Positions 26,826 through 36,072 of a stretch of 64,000 nucleotides of DNA are shown piece after piece. The notes beneath the pieces were generated by a model. That model was not told the origin of the DNA. It worked only from the letters and a program-made list of their open reading frames with translations, and ran no database searches. The DNA is from Xanthobacter sp. NM-25 (lineage in GTDB: Bacteria; Pseudomonadota; Alphaproteobacteria; Rhizobiales; Xanthobacteraceae): NCBI RefSeq assembly GCF_022138605.1, contig NZ_JACBFS010000005.1, forward strand, positions 248,001-312,000, in the 5' to 3' direction. The translations under genes and the position numbers were made by a program. Positions within the stretch are counted from its first letter, which is position 1; every line of letters starts with the position of its first letter.

Positions 26826-28034
26826 ATGGGTAGTCTCCGCAGGCTGGCGCTGGGCGCCATCGTCGCGACGCTCGGCTGGCCGACGCTGGCGGCCGCGCAG
26901 GATGTGAAGCCGTTCCGCATCGGCGTCTCGAACGATCAGTCCGGCCCCTATGCCGATCAGGGCGGCCCCGGCTCGGTGCTGGCGGCGAAGATGGCGGCGG
27001 AGGATTTCGGCGGAAAGGTGTTGGGCCGGCCGATCGAGATCCTGGTGGCGGACAATCAGAACAAGCCGGACATCGCCGGCCAGATCGCCCGCCGGTGGTT
27101 CGACGTGGATGGCGTTTCGGCGATCACCGATGGCGGCTCCTCGGCCTCGGGCCTCGCCGCCCAGGCCGCCGCCGCCGAGCGCAAGAAGGTGACGCTCATC
27201 ACCGCCGGCACCGCGCCGGACTTCAGCGGCAAGCTGTGCTCGCCCTATGGCACCCAGTGGGCGACCTCGTCCTATGCCCTGGCCAACACGGTGGTGAAGG
27301 ACCTGGTGCGCGACGGCGGCAAGAAGTGGTTCTTCCTCACCACCGATTTCGTCTTCGGCCACGCCCTGGAAGCGGAGACCTCCAAGGCCATCAAGGCGGC
27401 CGGCGGCACCGTGCTCGGCAGCGCCAAGCACCCCATCAATACCCAGGACTTCTCCTCCTACCTGCTGCAGGCACAGGGCTCGGGCGCCGATGTGGTGGCC
27501 ATTGCCGCCGGCGGCTCGGACATGATCACCGCGGTGAAGCAGGCGAAGGAATACCAGATCCCCGGCAAGCTGGTGGCGCTCTATGTGAGCCAGCCGGAAG
27601 TGGACGCCATGGGCCTCGATGCCGCCCAGGGCCTGCGTTTCGCCACCCCCTTCTACTGGGATCTCAACGACACCACCCGCGCCTGGTCGAAGCGGTTCCA
27701 GGAGCGCCACGGCAAGATGCCGTCCATGATCCACGCCAACACCTATGCCGCCGTGACCCATTACCTGAAGGCGGTGCAGGCGGCTGGCGAGGACGATGCG
27801 GCCAAGGTGATCGCCAAGATGAAGGCCACGCCCATCGGCCAGGATGCGCTCATCCAGAATGCGTCGATTCTCGAGAACGGCCGGGTGATCATGGACATGT
27901 ATGTGGCCAAGGTGAAGAGCCCCAAGCAGTCCAAATTCCCCGGCGACAGCTTCGACATCGTCGCCACTTTGCCGGCGGCGGAAGTGTTCGAGGGCATCGC
28001 GGCGTCCGATTGCCCGCTGTTGAAGAAGCAGTGA
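26826..28034 (+). CDS. LIV-type periplasmic binding protein (second, without its own permease)
   Basis: Periplasmic binding protein of 402 residues with signal peptide LALGAIVATLGWPTLAAAQ. The two-lobe type I fold is shown by FRIGVSNDQSGPYADQGGPG at the start and FFLTTDFVFGHALE in the middle. It belongs to the large group of amide/aromatic acid binding proteins. GGAGGAAGAGG precedes the ATG. No permease or ATPase gene accompanies it, so it probably delivers a related ligand to the LivHMGF importer 10 kb away, or to a distant one. First gene of a co-directional set with aldehyde dehydrogenase and CoA-transferase genes. Confidence 0.85.
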   Translation: MGSLRRLALGAIVATLGWPTLAAAQDVKPFRIGVSNDQSGPYADQGGPGSVLAAKMAAEDFGGKVLGRPIEILVADNQNKPDIAGQIARRWFDVDGVSAITDGGSSASGLAAQAAAAERKKVTLITAGTAPDFSGKLCSPYGTQWATSSYALANTVVKDLVRDGGKKWFFLTTDFVFGHALEAETSKAIKAAGGTVLGSAKHPINTQDFSSYLLQAQGSGADVVAIAAGGSDMITAVKQAKEYQIPGKLVALYVSQPEVDAMGLDAAQGLRFATPFYWDLNDTTRAWSKRFQERHGKMPSMIHANTYAAVTHYLKAVQAAGEDDAAKVIAKMKATPIGQDALIQNASILENGRVIMDMYVAKVKSPKQSKFPGDSFDIVATLPAAEVFEGIAASDCPLLKKQ

Positions 28035-28049
28035 GAGAGGATTTCCAGG

Positions 28050-29489
28050 ATGGCTTCGGGTCTCTTCATCGGCGGGCGCTGGCTCGATCACGGCACGCGC
28101 GTCGCCAACATTAATCCCTCCGACACCTTGGATCCGCTCGGCGACTACAATTGGGGAACGGTCGCCGATGTGGAAGCCGCGGTGGCGGCCGCCCGGGCGG
28201 CGCAGCCCGGGTGGGCGGCGGTGCTGCCCGAGGCCCGCGCTCGGCTGCTGCGCCGGGTGGGTGACGAACTGCTGGCCCGCGCCGACGAGCTCGGGCGGCT
28301 GATGGCGCGCGAGCAGGGCAAGACCGTGCGGGAAGGCCGCGGCGAGGTGATCCGCTCCGGCGAGATCTTCCATTTCTTCGCCGGCGAGACCGTCCGCAAC
28401 CACGGTGTGTTCACGCCGGGGCTGCGGGAGGGCTTCACCATCACGGTGAGCCAGGAGCCGGTGGGGGTGATCGGCGTGATCACCCCCTGGAACCTGCCCT
28501 TGTCCATTCCCGCCTGGAAGATCGCCCCGGCCCTCGCCTATGGCAACACGGTGGTGTTCAAGCCGAGCGAGCTCACGCCCGATTGCGCCTTTGTGCTCAC
28601 CGACATGCTGGAGCGCGCCGGGGTGCCGGCGGGGGTGTTCAACCTGGTGATGGGCAACGGCCGCGATCTCGGCCCGGCGCTCATCGATGGCTGTGATGCC
28701 ATCACCTTCACCGGCTCCGGGCCCACCGGCGCCGCGGTGGTGGCCGCCACCGCCGGGCAGATGAAGAAGGTGCAGGCGGAACTGGGCGGCAAGAGCGGCC
28801 TCGTCATCGACAAGACCTGCGAGCTCGACCTCGCCGTGGAAGTGGCGTTCCAGGGCGCCTTCCACGGCACCGGGCAGCGCTGCACCGCCTCCAGCCGCAT
28901 CATCGTGCTCGATGCGGTGCGCGACGCCTTCCTGGACAAGTTGCTGAAGCGCATGGCCGACAGCCGCATCGGCCACGCCCTGGAGGAGGCGACCGAGATC
29001 GGGCCGGTGGTGGACCAGCGCCAGCTCGACAAGGATCTCGGCTATATCGACATCGCCCGCACCGAAGGCGGCGAGGTGCTGGGCGGCGGCAGCGTGCTGG
29101 AGCGCCCCCACGCGGGCTTCTATCTCGCGCCCTGCCTCATCGCCACCACCAACAACGGGGCGCGCATCAATCAGGAGGAGGTGTTCGGACCGGTGGCCTC
29201 GGTGCTGGCGGCACATGATCTCGACGAGGCCATCGCCATCGCCAACGATGTGCATTACGCCCTTTCGAGCGGCATCTGCACCACCGACCTGATCGCCGCG
29301 GAGACGTTCCGGAGTCGCTCGCGGGCGGCCATGGTCACCGTGAACGCTCCCACGGCGGGCCTCGATTTCCACGTGCCGTTCGGTGGCCGCGCCCCCTCGG
29401 GCTATGGCCCCCGCGAGCAGGGCATCGCGGCGCGGGAGTTCTATTGCGAATACAAGAGCACCTACGTCAACGTGTCGGGGCATCTGTGA
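28050..29489 (+). CDS. NAD(P)-dependent aldehyde dehydrogenase (succinic/ketoglutaric semialdehyde type)
   Basis: Aldehyde dehydrogenase of 479 residues, full length. The oxyanion Asn is N148 in TPWNLP, cofactor-binding K171 is in FKPSE, the general base E245 is in ELGGKS, and the nucleophile C278 is in GQRCTASSR. Sequence style is that of semialdehyde dehydrogenases such as succinate or 2-oxoglutarate semialdehyde enzymes. It lies 15 nt after the binding-protein gene and overlaps the CoA-transferase start (TGATG). An acidic semialdehyde substrate is likely but unproven. Confidence 0.87.
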   Translation: MASGLFIGGRWLDHGTRVANINPSDTLDPLGDYNWGTVADVEAAVAAARAAQPGWAAVLPEARARLLRRVGDELLARADELGRLMAREQGKTVREGRGEVIRSGEIFHFFAGETVRNHGVFTPGLREGFTITVSQEPVGVIGVITPWNLPLSIPAWKIAPALAYGNTVVFKPSELTPDCAFVLTDMLERAGVPAGVFNLVMGNGRDLGPALIDGCDAITFTGSGPTGAAVVAATAGQMKKVQAELGGKSGLVIDKTCELDLAVEVAFQGAFHGTGQRCTASSRIIVLDAVRDAFLDKLLKRMADSRIGHALEEATEIGPVVDQRQLDKDLGYIDIARTEGGEVLGGGSVLERPHAGFYLAPCLIATTNNGARINQEEVFGPVASVLAAHDLDEAIAIANDVHYALSSGICTTDLIAAETFRSRSRAAMVTVNAPTAGLDFHVPFGGRAPSGYGPREQGIAAREFYCEYKSTYVNVSGHL

Positions 29490-30649
29490 TGGCGGGGCCG
29501 CTGCAGGGCATCCGGGTGCTCGACCTGTCGACGGTGATCGCCGGCCCCTATGCCGCGCAGATCCTCGGCGACATGGGGGCGGAGGTGCTCAAGGTCGAGC
29601 CGCCGCAGGGCGATATCATGCGCGCGGCCGGCCCCGCGCGCTCGCCGGCCATGGGCGCGGCTTTCCTCAATGCCAACCGCAACAAGGATGGGCTGGTGCT
29701 CGACCTCAAGCAGCCCGCCGATCGCGAGCGGCTGCTGGCCCTGGTGCGGACGGCCGACGTGCTGCTGCACAATATGCGGCCGGCCGCCGCCGCCCGGCTC
29801 GGCCTGGGGCCGGAGACGCTGCTGGCCGAGAACCCGCGGCTGGTCTATTGCGCCATCGTCGGCTTCGGCCAGGACGGCCCCTATCGCGACTGGCCGGCCT
29901 ATGACGACATCATCCAGGCGGCGGCCGGCTGGTCGGCGCTGGAGGCGACAGTGGGGGGCACCCCGCGCTATGCCCCGACCATCGTCGCCGACAAGACCAC
30001 CGCCCTTTATGCGGTGGCGGCCATCAACGCCGCCTTGCTGCATGCGGCGCGCACTGGCCAGGGGCAGGCGGTGGAAGTGCCCATGTTCGAGGTGATGGCA
30101 TCCTACCTGCTGGTGGAGCACTTGGCGGGGCGCACCTTCGTGCCGCCCGAGGGGCCGCCCGGCTATGCCCGCCTGCTGTCGCGCCACCGCCGGCCCTATG
30201 CCACCCGGGACGGTCATCTGAGCGTGATGCCCTACACCGCCAGCCACTGGCAGCGCTTCTTCGAGGCCGCCGGCCGGGCCGATTGGGCGGCCGATCCACG
30301 GCTCGCCGACGATGGCGCGCGCAGCCGGGCCATCGACGAGCTTTATGGACGCCTGGCGGCGTGCCTGCCGGCGCGCACCAATGGCGAATGGATCGCCCTG
30401 CTGCGGGCCGCCGACATTCCCTGTTCTCCGGTCAACGACGTCGACGATCTGCTGGCCGATCCCCATCTCGCCGCCGTGGGCTTCTTCACGCCCGCCACGC
30501 ACCCCACCGAAGGCGAAGTGCTCACCGTGCGGCCGCCGGTGCGCTTTTCCCGCACCCCCTGCGCGGTGACGGCGCTGGCGCCGGGCCTCGCCGCCGACGG
30601 GGGAAAAGCGCAGACGGATCTTCTTGCCCCCGACTGTTTCGCGCCATAA
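29489..30649 (+). CDS. Family III (CaiB/BaiF) CoA-transferase
   Basis: A 386-residue CaiB/BaiF-fold protein that transfers CoA between acids. The probable catalytic Asp, which forms an anhydride in formyl-CoA transferase, is D168 in TIVADKTTAL. The GHDxNY racemase motif of the other family member in this region is replaced by PAYDDIIQ, so a transferase is favoured here. Translationally coupled to the aldehyde dehydrogenase (TGATG). Together they could turn a semialdehyde into its acid and then the CoA ester. Confidence 0.82.
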   Translation: MAGPLQGIRVLDLSTVIAGPYAAQILGDMGAEVLKVEPPQGDIMRAAGPARSPAMGAAFLNANRNKDGLVLDLKQPADRERLLALVRTADVLLHNMRPAAAARLGLGPETLLAENPRLVYCAIVGFGQDGPYRDWPAYDDIIQAAAGWSALEATVGGTPRYAPTIVADKTTALYAVAAINAALLHAARTGQGQAVEVPMFEVMASYLLVEHLAGRTFVPPEGPPGYARLLSRHRRPYATRDGHLSVMPYTASHWQRFFEAAGRADWAADPRLADDGARSRAIDELYGRLAACLPARTNGEWIALLRAADIPCSPVNDVDDLLADPHLAAVGFFTPATHPTEGEVLTVRPPVRFSRTPCAVTALAPGLAADGGKAQTDLLAPDCFAP

Positions 30650-30657
30650 TCCGATGC

Positions 30658-31503
30658 ATGGCTACGACCAACCCCGTGAATGCGCTGATGCGCGGTCTTC
30701 TCGTCCTGGAGGCCGTGAACGCCTATGGCCCGGCTGGCCTCTCGCAGGTTCAGCACCACACAGGCATTCCCAAGGCCACCGTGCTGCGGCTGTTGGAGAG
30801 CCTGCGGCAGGCGGGCTATCTCACCTTCGATGCCGACAGCCGCACCTATCAGGTGGGCCTGCGGGCGCTGGCGCTGTCGAACAACGTCTCCTCCGACGAC
30901 AACCTGCTGCAGATCGCCCGGCCGATCATGGCGCGGCTGCGGGAGAAGATGGGCTGGCCCTCCGACCTCGCCGTGTTCCAGCACGACAAGATGGTGATCG
31001 TCGACACCAACCGGCAGCCGGGCATTCTCTCCAGCAACCGCTCCATCGGCTCGCGGGTGCCCATGCTGGCCTCGGCCACCGGGCGCGCCTATCTGGCGGC
31101 GGTGCCGGAGGCCGAGCAGCAGCGCATCCTGCTGCATCTCAAGGACGCGACCGACCCGTTCGAAAAGCTCGCCCGCGATCCGGCGGCGGTGCAGCGTATC
31201 CTCACCGAGACCGCGCGGCGCGGCTATGCACTTTCCGACCAGGAATTCCTGAAGACCAATCGCGGTGCGGCCGTGGCGGTGATGCGCGGGGCGCAGGTGG
31301 TGTGCGTCATCAACCTCATCGCGGTCGCCGCCCTCGCCACCTTGGCGGATGTGGAACAGCGCTACGTGCCCATGCTGTTCGAGGCGAAGGCGGAGCTCGA
31401 GCAGAAGCTGGCGGGAGCGCTTTCCTCGCCCTTTGCCGACGCCCGCGCCCCGGGTGCCGCCATGGCGCTCCACCCCCGACGCCCGCGCAAGCCCCCCACC
31501 TGA
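30658..31503 (+). CDS. IclR-family transcriptional regulator
   Basis: A 281-residue IclR protein. The winged helix covers about residues 8-70 (GLSQVQHHTGIPKATVLRLLESL), followed by the GAF-like effector domain (about 85-255) with SRVPMLASATGRAYLA, a typical IclR ligand pocket. The start is the second ATG after the CoA-transferase stop, 8 nt downstream. IclR proteins usually respond to aromatic or short acids. Its place within the gene set suggests local control of that set. Confidence 0.85.
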   Translation: MATTNPVNALMRGLLVLEAVNAYGPAGLSQVQHHTGIPKATVLRLLESLRQAGYLTFDADSRTYQVGLRALALSNNVSSDDNLLQIARPIMARLREKMGWPSDLAVFQHDKMVIVDTNRQPGILSSNRSIGSRVPMLASATGRAYLAAVPEAEQQRILLHLKDATDPFEKLARDPAAVQRILTETARRGYALSDQEFLKTNRGAAVAVMRGAQVVCVINLIAVAALATLADVEQRYVPMLFEAKAELEQKLAGALSSPFADARAPGAAMALHPRRPRKPPT

Positions 31504-31513
31504 GGCCTCGGCC

Positions 31514-32134
31514 ATGAAGCTCCTGCATTCCACCGCCTCCCCCTTCGTGCGCAAGGTGATGGTTCTTGCCCATGAAACCGGGCTCGCGGATCAGCTGACC
31601 CTGGTGCCCTGCGTGGTGAGCCCGGTGGCGCGCGACGGCCGGGTGGTGCCGCACAATCCCAGCGGCCACATTCCGGCACTGATCCTCGACGATGGCGAGG
31701 CGCTCTACGACAGCGTCGTCATCTGCCAGTATCTCGATACCCTGCACCAGGGCCGACCCCTGCATCCGCCGGCCGGCATGCCACGGGCCCGCACGCTGTG
31801 CCTGCAGGCGCTGGCCGATGGCATCATGGATGCCGCCGTGCTGATCCGCTTCGAGACCGCGCTGCGGCCGGCGGAGCTGCGCTGGCCGGCCTGGATCGAA
31901 GGGCAGGGCGCCAAGATCGTCTCCAGCCTCGACGCGCTGCAGGCCATCTGGCGGAGCCATCTCGATGGCCCCCTCGACATGGGGGTGATCGCGGTGGCCT
32001 GTGCGCTCGGCTATCTCGATTTCCGGCTCACGCCGCAGGCCTGGCGCCCGCAGGCTCCCGAGCTAGCGCGCTGGTACGATGCCTTCGCCAGGCGCCCCTC
32101 CATGGTGGCGACCGTGCTCAAGCCGGTCGCCTGA
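31514..32134 (+). CDS. Glutathione S-transferase family protein
   Basis: A GST-fold protein of 206 residues. The N-terminal thioredoxin-like domain has LHSTASPFVRKVMVLAHE, with Ser/Pro near the usual active site, and the cis-Pro plus binding segment HIPALILDDGEALYDSVVICQYL. The C-terminal helical domain follows. Members work in detoxification or isomerisation of ring-cleavage products. Ten nt separate it from the IclR gene. The specific role is not known. Confidence 0.82.
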   Translation: MKLLHSTASPFVRKVMVLAHETGLADQLTLVPCVVSPVARDGRVVPHNPSGHIPALILDDGEALYDSVVICQYLDTLHQGRPLHPPAGMPRARTLCLQALADGIMDAAVLIRFETALRPAELRWPAWIEGQGAKIVSSLDALQAIWRSHLDGPLDMGVIAVACALGYLDFRLTPQAWRPQAPELARWYDAFARRPSMVATVLKPVA

Positions 32135-32217
32135 GGGCCCCCGAGACCGGTCGGCCGGCGCTGCGGCCGGCGCACGGTGACACACATCAGAACAAGACAC
32201 GCCCCTGGGAGGAGCGC

Positions 32218-32952
32218 ATGAGCATGACGTTTGGCGAGAGCGTGGTTTTCATCACCGGCGGTGGCGCCGGCATTGGCAAGGCGACGGCGGAGCTGTTCCT
32301 CGCCGAAGGGGCGCGGGTGGCGGTGTTCGATCTCGACCCCACCTCGGCTCCGGCTGGCTCCGAGACCCATCAGGGCAGCGTCACCGATGCGGCGGCGGTG
32401 GCGGCGGCGGTGGATGCGGTGGCGGCCCGGCACGGGCGCATCGACATCCTGGTCAACAATGCCGGCGTGTCCTTCCTCGGCACCGTGGAGGACGGCACGC
32501 TCGACGACTGGACGCGGGTCCTCGACATCAATCTCGTGAGCGTGGCGCGGGTGTCGCGGGCCGCCTTGCCGCATCTGCGCCGCTCCACCCATGGGGCCAT
32601 CGTCAACATCGCCTCGTGCCTGGCGGACACGGGCCTGGCCCGCCGCGCCCTCTATTCGGCCACCAAGGGCGGCGTCGAGGCCCTGTCGCGGGCCATGGCG
32701 GCGGATCTGGTGGGCGAGGGCATCCGGGTGAACTGCGTCAATCCCGGCACGGTGGACACCGCCTTCGTGCAGGGCCTGGCCGCCCAGGTGGGGCGCGACA
32801 CCCGTGAGTTCGCGGCGCGGCAGGTCACCGGCTACATGGTTTCGCCGCAGGAGGTCGCCCACGCTGTGGCCTATCTGGCCCGCCCGGGGGCGCGCTCCAC
32901 GGTGGGGTCGGTGCTGACGGTGGAGGCCGGCTTCGGCAGCATCCGCAACTGA
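32218..32952 (+). CDS. Short-chain dehydrogenase/reductase (SDR)
   Basis: Classical SDR of 244 residues: TGGGAGIGKA cofactor motif (13-22), FDLD after the second strand (NAD-type Asp), NNAG (80-83), catalytic S133, Y146 and K150 in YSATKGG. GGGAGGAGC precedes the ATG. The fingerprint is of the 3-oxoacyl/2-keto-3-deoxy or glucose-dehydrogenase-like group. It closes the rightward gene set; only a tRNA gene and unrelated genes follow. Confidence 0.83.
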   Translation: MSMTFGESVVFITGGGAGIGKATAELFLAEGARVAVFDLDPTSAPAGSETHQGSVTDAAAVAAAVDAVAARHGRIDILVNNAGVSFLGTVEDGTLDDWTRVLDINLVSVARVSRAALPHLRRSTHGAIVNIASCLADTGLARRALYSATKGGVEALSRAMAADLVGEGIRVNCVNPGTVDTAFVQGLAAQVGRDTREFAARQVTGYMVSPQEVAHAVAYLARPGARSTVGSVLTVEAGFGSIRN

Positions 32953-33094
32953 GGATGCGACGCGCCTTGTGCGGCTGGGCGTCGCCTGGCGACGACAGCC
33001 GCCACCCTGTGCCGAGAAGGGGCCAGCGCGGCACGGTTCAGGCGAAGCACGGTTAGGGCGAAGCACGATTTACGCGGGAACGACCAAGATCGTG

Positions 33095-33181
33095 TGGTGC
33101 GGGCGGTCGGACTCGAACCGACATATCCGTGAGGACGGCGGATTTTGAGTCCGCTGCGTCTACCAGTTCCGCCACGCCCGC
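33095..33181 (-). tRNA. tRNA-Leu(CAA)
   Basis: Read on the minus strand, the 87 nt fold as a class II tRNA. The acceptor arms are GCGGGCG/CGCCCGC with discriminator A and encoded CCA (33095-33097). The anticodon stem is GCGGA/TCCGC with loop CTCAAAA, giving anticodon CAA for codon UUG. A long variable arm and a T-loop GGTTCGAGTCC follow. The leucine identity fits the A discriminator and long variable arm. Confidence 0.96.
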
Positions 33182-33293
33182 GCCAACGCGGAAGCCGTTC
33201 AGCTGCGCGGGGGGAGCAATGCCACAGAGCGCGCCCTCTCGTCCAGCCCTTTGAGGACGCAGATGGCGCCGGGGCATGGACCCCGGCGCGGGC

Positions 33294-34451
33294 CTAGATG
33301 TTGAGCGGATAGAGCCAGGCCAGCCAGGTGCGCGAACGGATGGCGATCTTGCGCAGCGCCGCCCAGGAGCCGCTCTGCCCATTGACGTAGATAGCGGCGG
33401 CCCCCTGCGCGCCGATGGGGAAGCGCTCCGGGTCGGTGCCATCCACCAGGATCTTCACGCCGTACTGGCCCTGGGGCACGTCCGGATTGGCCGGCTCGAA
33501 CCGCGGGATCTCCGCATTGGGAAGGTACTGGCCCTGGCCATTGGCCTTCCAGATCGTCTCCACCCGGCCGGTGAAGATCTGCCCCGGGTAGAGATTGAAG
33601 GCGAGCTCCACCCCCTGCCCCGGCTTCACGAACTTGAGGTTCTCCTGGAAATAGGTGGCGAGGACATAGCGCTCCTGCTCGACGATGAGGGCGGCGATGG
33701 CGCCCACGCGCAGGATGCCCGCCACCATGCCGGGGCGCACCTGGAGATTGATGATGCGGCCGTCCTCGGGGGCGCGCAGGGTGGTGTTGTCGAGATAATA
33801 GCGCGCCTGCCGCAGTTCGGCCTCCAGCGCCGCCACGGTGGTGTTCACGCCGTCGATGGTGGAATCGTATTTCAAGCGCGCCACGTCCGCTTCCGCCCGG
33901 GCGGCAGCGAAGTCGGCGGCGTCCTTCTTTTCTGCGTCGCGCCAACGGATGGCGTCGTCCTCGCGGGCGGCGCCCTGCTGGGCCAGCACGTCGAAGGTCT
34001 GTTTCTGGTGCTGGGAATAGGACAGCGAGGCCTCGGCCTGTTGCGCTCTGGCCTCGGCGGCGGCGATGTCCGCCTGCAGCACCTTCACATTCTGTCGCGC
34101 GGCGGCCAGCTGCGCCTCGAGCTGTTGGACTTTCGCCGCGTAGATGGTGGTGTCGAAGCGGAACAGCGGATCGCCCTTCTTCACCTGCGTGTTGTCCTTC
34201 ACCAGCACCTCGGTGACGAGGGTGGGCTCGGGCAGGCGCGGGATGAGCTGGATGGTGTGCTGAACCACCGTCGCATTGGTCGAATAGGGCGTGACGAAGC
34301 GCAGGCCGATGACGAAGATCAGCAAGAGGTGGAGCACCACCATGCTGAAGGCGAACACCCAGCCGGGGGTCATCCGCAGCAGCTTCAGCTTGAGGAAGAC
34401 CAGCCAGAAGACGAAGCAGGCAAGGGCGCAGATCAGGATGCCGATCATCAT
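33294..34451 (-). CDS. HlyD-family membrane fusion protein (YiaV-like)
   Basis: Periplasmic adaptor of 385 residues anchored by an N-terminal helix (about 5-25). A biotinyl-lipoyl-like half (EVLVKDNTQVKKGDPLFRFDT) is followed by a long coiled-coil hairpin (about 100-200) and then the second half RAPEDGRIINLQVRPGMVAG. This is the EmrA/YibH/YiaV layout. The upstream gene, overlapping by 4 nt, encodes a small DUF3302-like membrane protein, the same pairing as yiaV-yiaW in E. coli. An efflux role with an unidentified partner is inferred. Confidence 0.82.
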   Translation of the reverse strand: MMIGILICALACFVFWLVFLKLKLLRMTPGWVFAFSMVVLHLLLIFVIGLRFVTPYSTNATVVQHTIQLIPRLPEPTLVTEVLVKDNTQVKKGDPLFRFDTTIYAAKVQQLEAQLAAARQNVKVLQADIAAAEARAQQAEASLSYSQHQKQTFDVLAQQGAAREDDAIRWRDAEKKDAADFAAARAEADVARLKYDSTIDGVNTTVAALEAELRQARYYLDNTTLRAPEDGRIINLQVRPGMVAGILRVGAIAALIVEQERYVLATYFQENLKFVKPGQGVELAFNLYPGQIFTGRVETIWKANGQGQYLPNAEIPRFEPANPDVPQGQYGVKILVDGTDPERFPIGAQGAAAIYVNGQSGSWAALRKIAIRSRTWLAWLYPLNI

Positions 34452-34789
34452 GGCGCGTCAGTCCCCTCCGGCTCGGACGAGGGCGGTGCTTTGCCCTTGA
34501 GGCGGCTGATCATGGCGTCGGTTTCACGCTTCACGTCCTTCGGCAGGTAGCGCAGGTCCACCACCGCCGTGGGCTTGAAGGCCCAGATCAAGGCCTGAAT
34601 CCAGGGCACGACGGCCAGGAAGCCGACCCAGCCCATGGCATAGACCGCGTCCGCCTCCGGGTGGTGCCGGGCAATGGCGATCCGCCCCGGCAGGCCGAGA
34701 ATGAAGATGAGCGCGCCCAGGAATGAGATGCCGATGAAGAACAGCACCGCGAATGTCAGATAGTCCCAGAAATCGAGGGTGAACCCCAT
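34448..34789 (-). CDS. Small membrane protein, DUF3302-like (YiaW-like)
   Basis: A 113-residue protein with two predicted membrane helices (about 10-32 and 50-68: YLTFAVLFFIGISFLGALIFI and YAMGWVGFLAVVPWIQALIWAF, the second given in part), then LRYLPKDVKRETDAMISRLKGK and a charged tail. Length, the GLPGRIAIARHHPEADA loop and its pairing with an HlyD-type gene match the YiaW/DUF3302 family. Function is unknown; probably an inner-membrane partner of the adaptor. Confidence 0.75.
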   Translation of the reverse strand: MGFTLDFWDYLTFAVLFFIGISFLGALIFILGLPGRIAIARHHPEADAVYAMGWVGFLAVVPWIQALIWAFKPTAVVDLRYLPKDVKRETDAMISRLKGKAPPSSEPEGTDAP

Positions 34790-35142
34790 GGCGGTTCCTT
34801 TCGGGGGGCTTTCGCCGGGGTGCGGCGCGAGCGCGAGGGTGTGCCGCGGCCGAGGGGCCGGCGCGGACGATGGGATGCGTGGCGGGAGGAGGCGGGGCGT
34901 GGAAACCGGCAGGGCACCGTCAGCGCGGCATGACGATCCGGCAGGCGGATCGGGGTGCCACCGCCATCAGCCGGTCGAGGGCGCCGCTGCGGCGCGCCCG
35001 AGCATCATGTGGGGGCCATTGTGGTGACCATCGCCCATTCTCTCCTGAAGTGGCTGAAACGGAGCCGCCAGCATGCCTTCAGGAAACGACCCACGCTTTT
35101 CATTTCGCGTCGACCGCGCGCCGCGCTTCAGGTCGCGCGGTG
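34790..35142. other. Intergenic region between the TetR gene and the YiaW-like gene
   Basis: These 353 bp between two leftward genes hold no convincing coding sequence. A promoter for the yiaW/yiaV-like pair is expected here, but I could not pick out specific elements or a clear terminator. Confidence 0.5.
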
Positions 35143-36000
35143 TCAGCTCTTGGGCTTGGAGGGTGCGCGCCGGCGGGCGGGGGGCTGCGCCGGCAAGCTC
35201 GCCGGGGGCGCCAGCATGCCGCCGGTGATGAAGGTGGTGATGGCGTTCAGGATCTCGTCCGGGTTCCCCGGATCGCAGATGCCTGGCGCCAGCTCCTCCA
35301 CCCGGTGGGTGTCGGAGAAGGTGTAGAGATAGGCCCCCACCATGAAGGTGACGCGCCAGTAGATGTCCTTGCGCGGCAGCTCCGGCAGGGCGGCGCTGAG
35401 GGCGTCGGCGAACAGGTGGGTCGAGCGATCATAGGCGCTGGAGCGCAGCTCGTAGGAGATTTCCGGCGGCTCGGTGTGGAGGCGGGCGTGGAGTCGCATG
35501 AAGACGCGGCCGCCGGGGGAATTGCGCATGGTGAGCGCCGGCTGCAGGAAGGCGCCGAGAATATCGCGCACCTCCGGCTTCGCGCCGCCGGCCATCAGGG
35601 CATCGAGCCGCCGCTCGCGGTCGGCGGCGATCTCCACGGCGCGGCGCAGGAACGCTTCCTTGAACAGCCCCTTCTTGGAGCCGAAATAGTAATTGATGAG
35701 GGCCTGCGTCACCTGGGCCTTCTCCGCCACCGTGCGCAGGCTGGTGCCCGAATAGCCCTGGTTGGCGAATTCCATTTCCGCCGCGTCGAGAATGTCGTCG
35801 CGGATGCGGCTGACACCCTCGGGACGGCCGGGGCCGGAGCGTTTTTTCTTCGGTGTGGGCGCCGCCTTGTTCCTCGGTGTCGGCTCGGCTGCGTTCTTCA
35901 ACGCCGCCGCGGCCTTGGGCGCCGGTGCGGCCTTGGGCGCCGGCGCGGCCTTGGGCGACCCGCTGCGGCCGCGGCCCGGTGCTGCACGTCCTTCGGTCAT
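35143..36000 (-). CDS. TetR-family regulator with a Lys/Ala/Pro repeat N-terminal tail
   Basis: A 285-residue TetR protein. The helix-turn-helix is near residues 75-115 (YSGTSLRTVAEKAQVTQALINYYF), and the ligand domain has a TetR C-terminal domain of the RutR/CerR-like group. Unusually, about 65 residues of low-complexity Lys/Ala/Pro sequence (repeats of KAAPAP and PTPKKK) precede the DNA-binding domain, similar to histone H1 or AlgP-like tails. It lies 72 nt after the maleamate amidase gene on the same strand, so it is the likely regulator of the nicotinate operon; NicS of Pseudomonas is also TetR-type. ATG 36000 is preferred over an open extension to 36060. Confidence 0.8.
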   Translation of the reverse strand: MTEGRAAPGRGRSGSPKAAPAPKAAPAPKAAAALKNAAEPTPRNKAAPTPKKKRSGPGRPEGVSRIRDDILDAAEMEFANQGYSGTSLRTVAEKAQVTQALINYYFGSKKGLFKEAFLRRAVEIAADRERRLDALMAGGAKPEVRDILGAFLQPALTMRNSPGGRVFMRLHARLHTEPPEISYELRSSAYDRSTHLFADALSAALPELPRKDIYWRVTFMVGAYLYTFSDTHRVEELAPGICDPGNPDEILNAITTFITGGMLAPPASLPAQPPARRRAPSKPKS

Positions 36001-36072
36001 GGTCTGTCCTTCATCGGCGCCCTGCCGCCCGCGGGCTGGCGGCAGGGTTCGGATTACCATTCCCGATCCGGC

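Noticed and set aside
26562..29483. 973-codon open frame on the minus strand
   Set aside because: Antisense to a binding protein and an aldehyde dehydrogenase with intact motifs; composition is that of a shadow frame.
33095..33181. tRNA-Leu as an integration site of a genomic island
   Set aside because: No integrase, no repeated tRNA 3' end and no mobility gene could be seen on either side.
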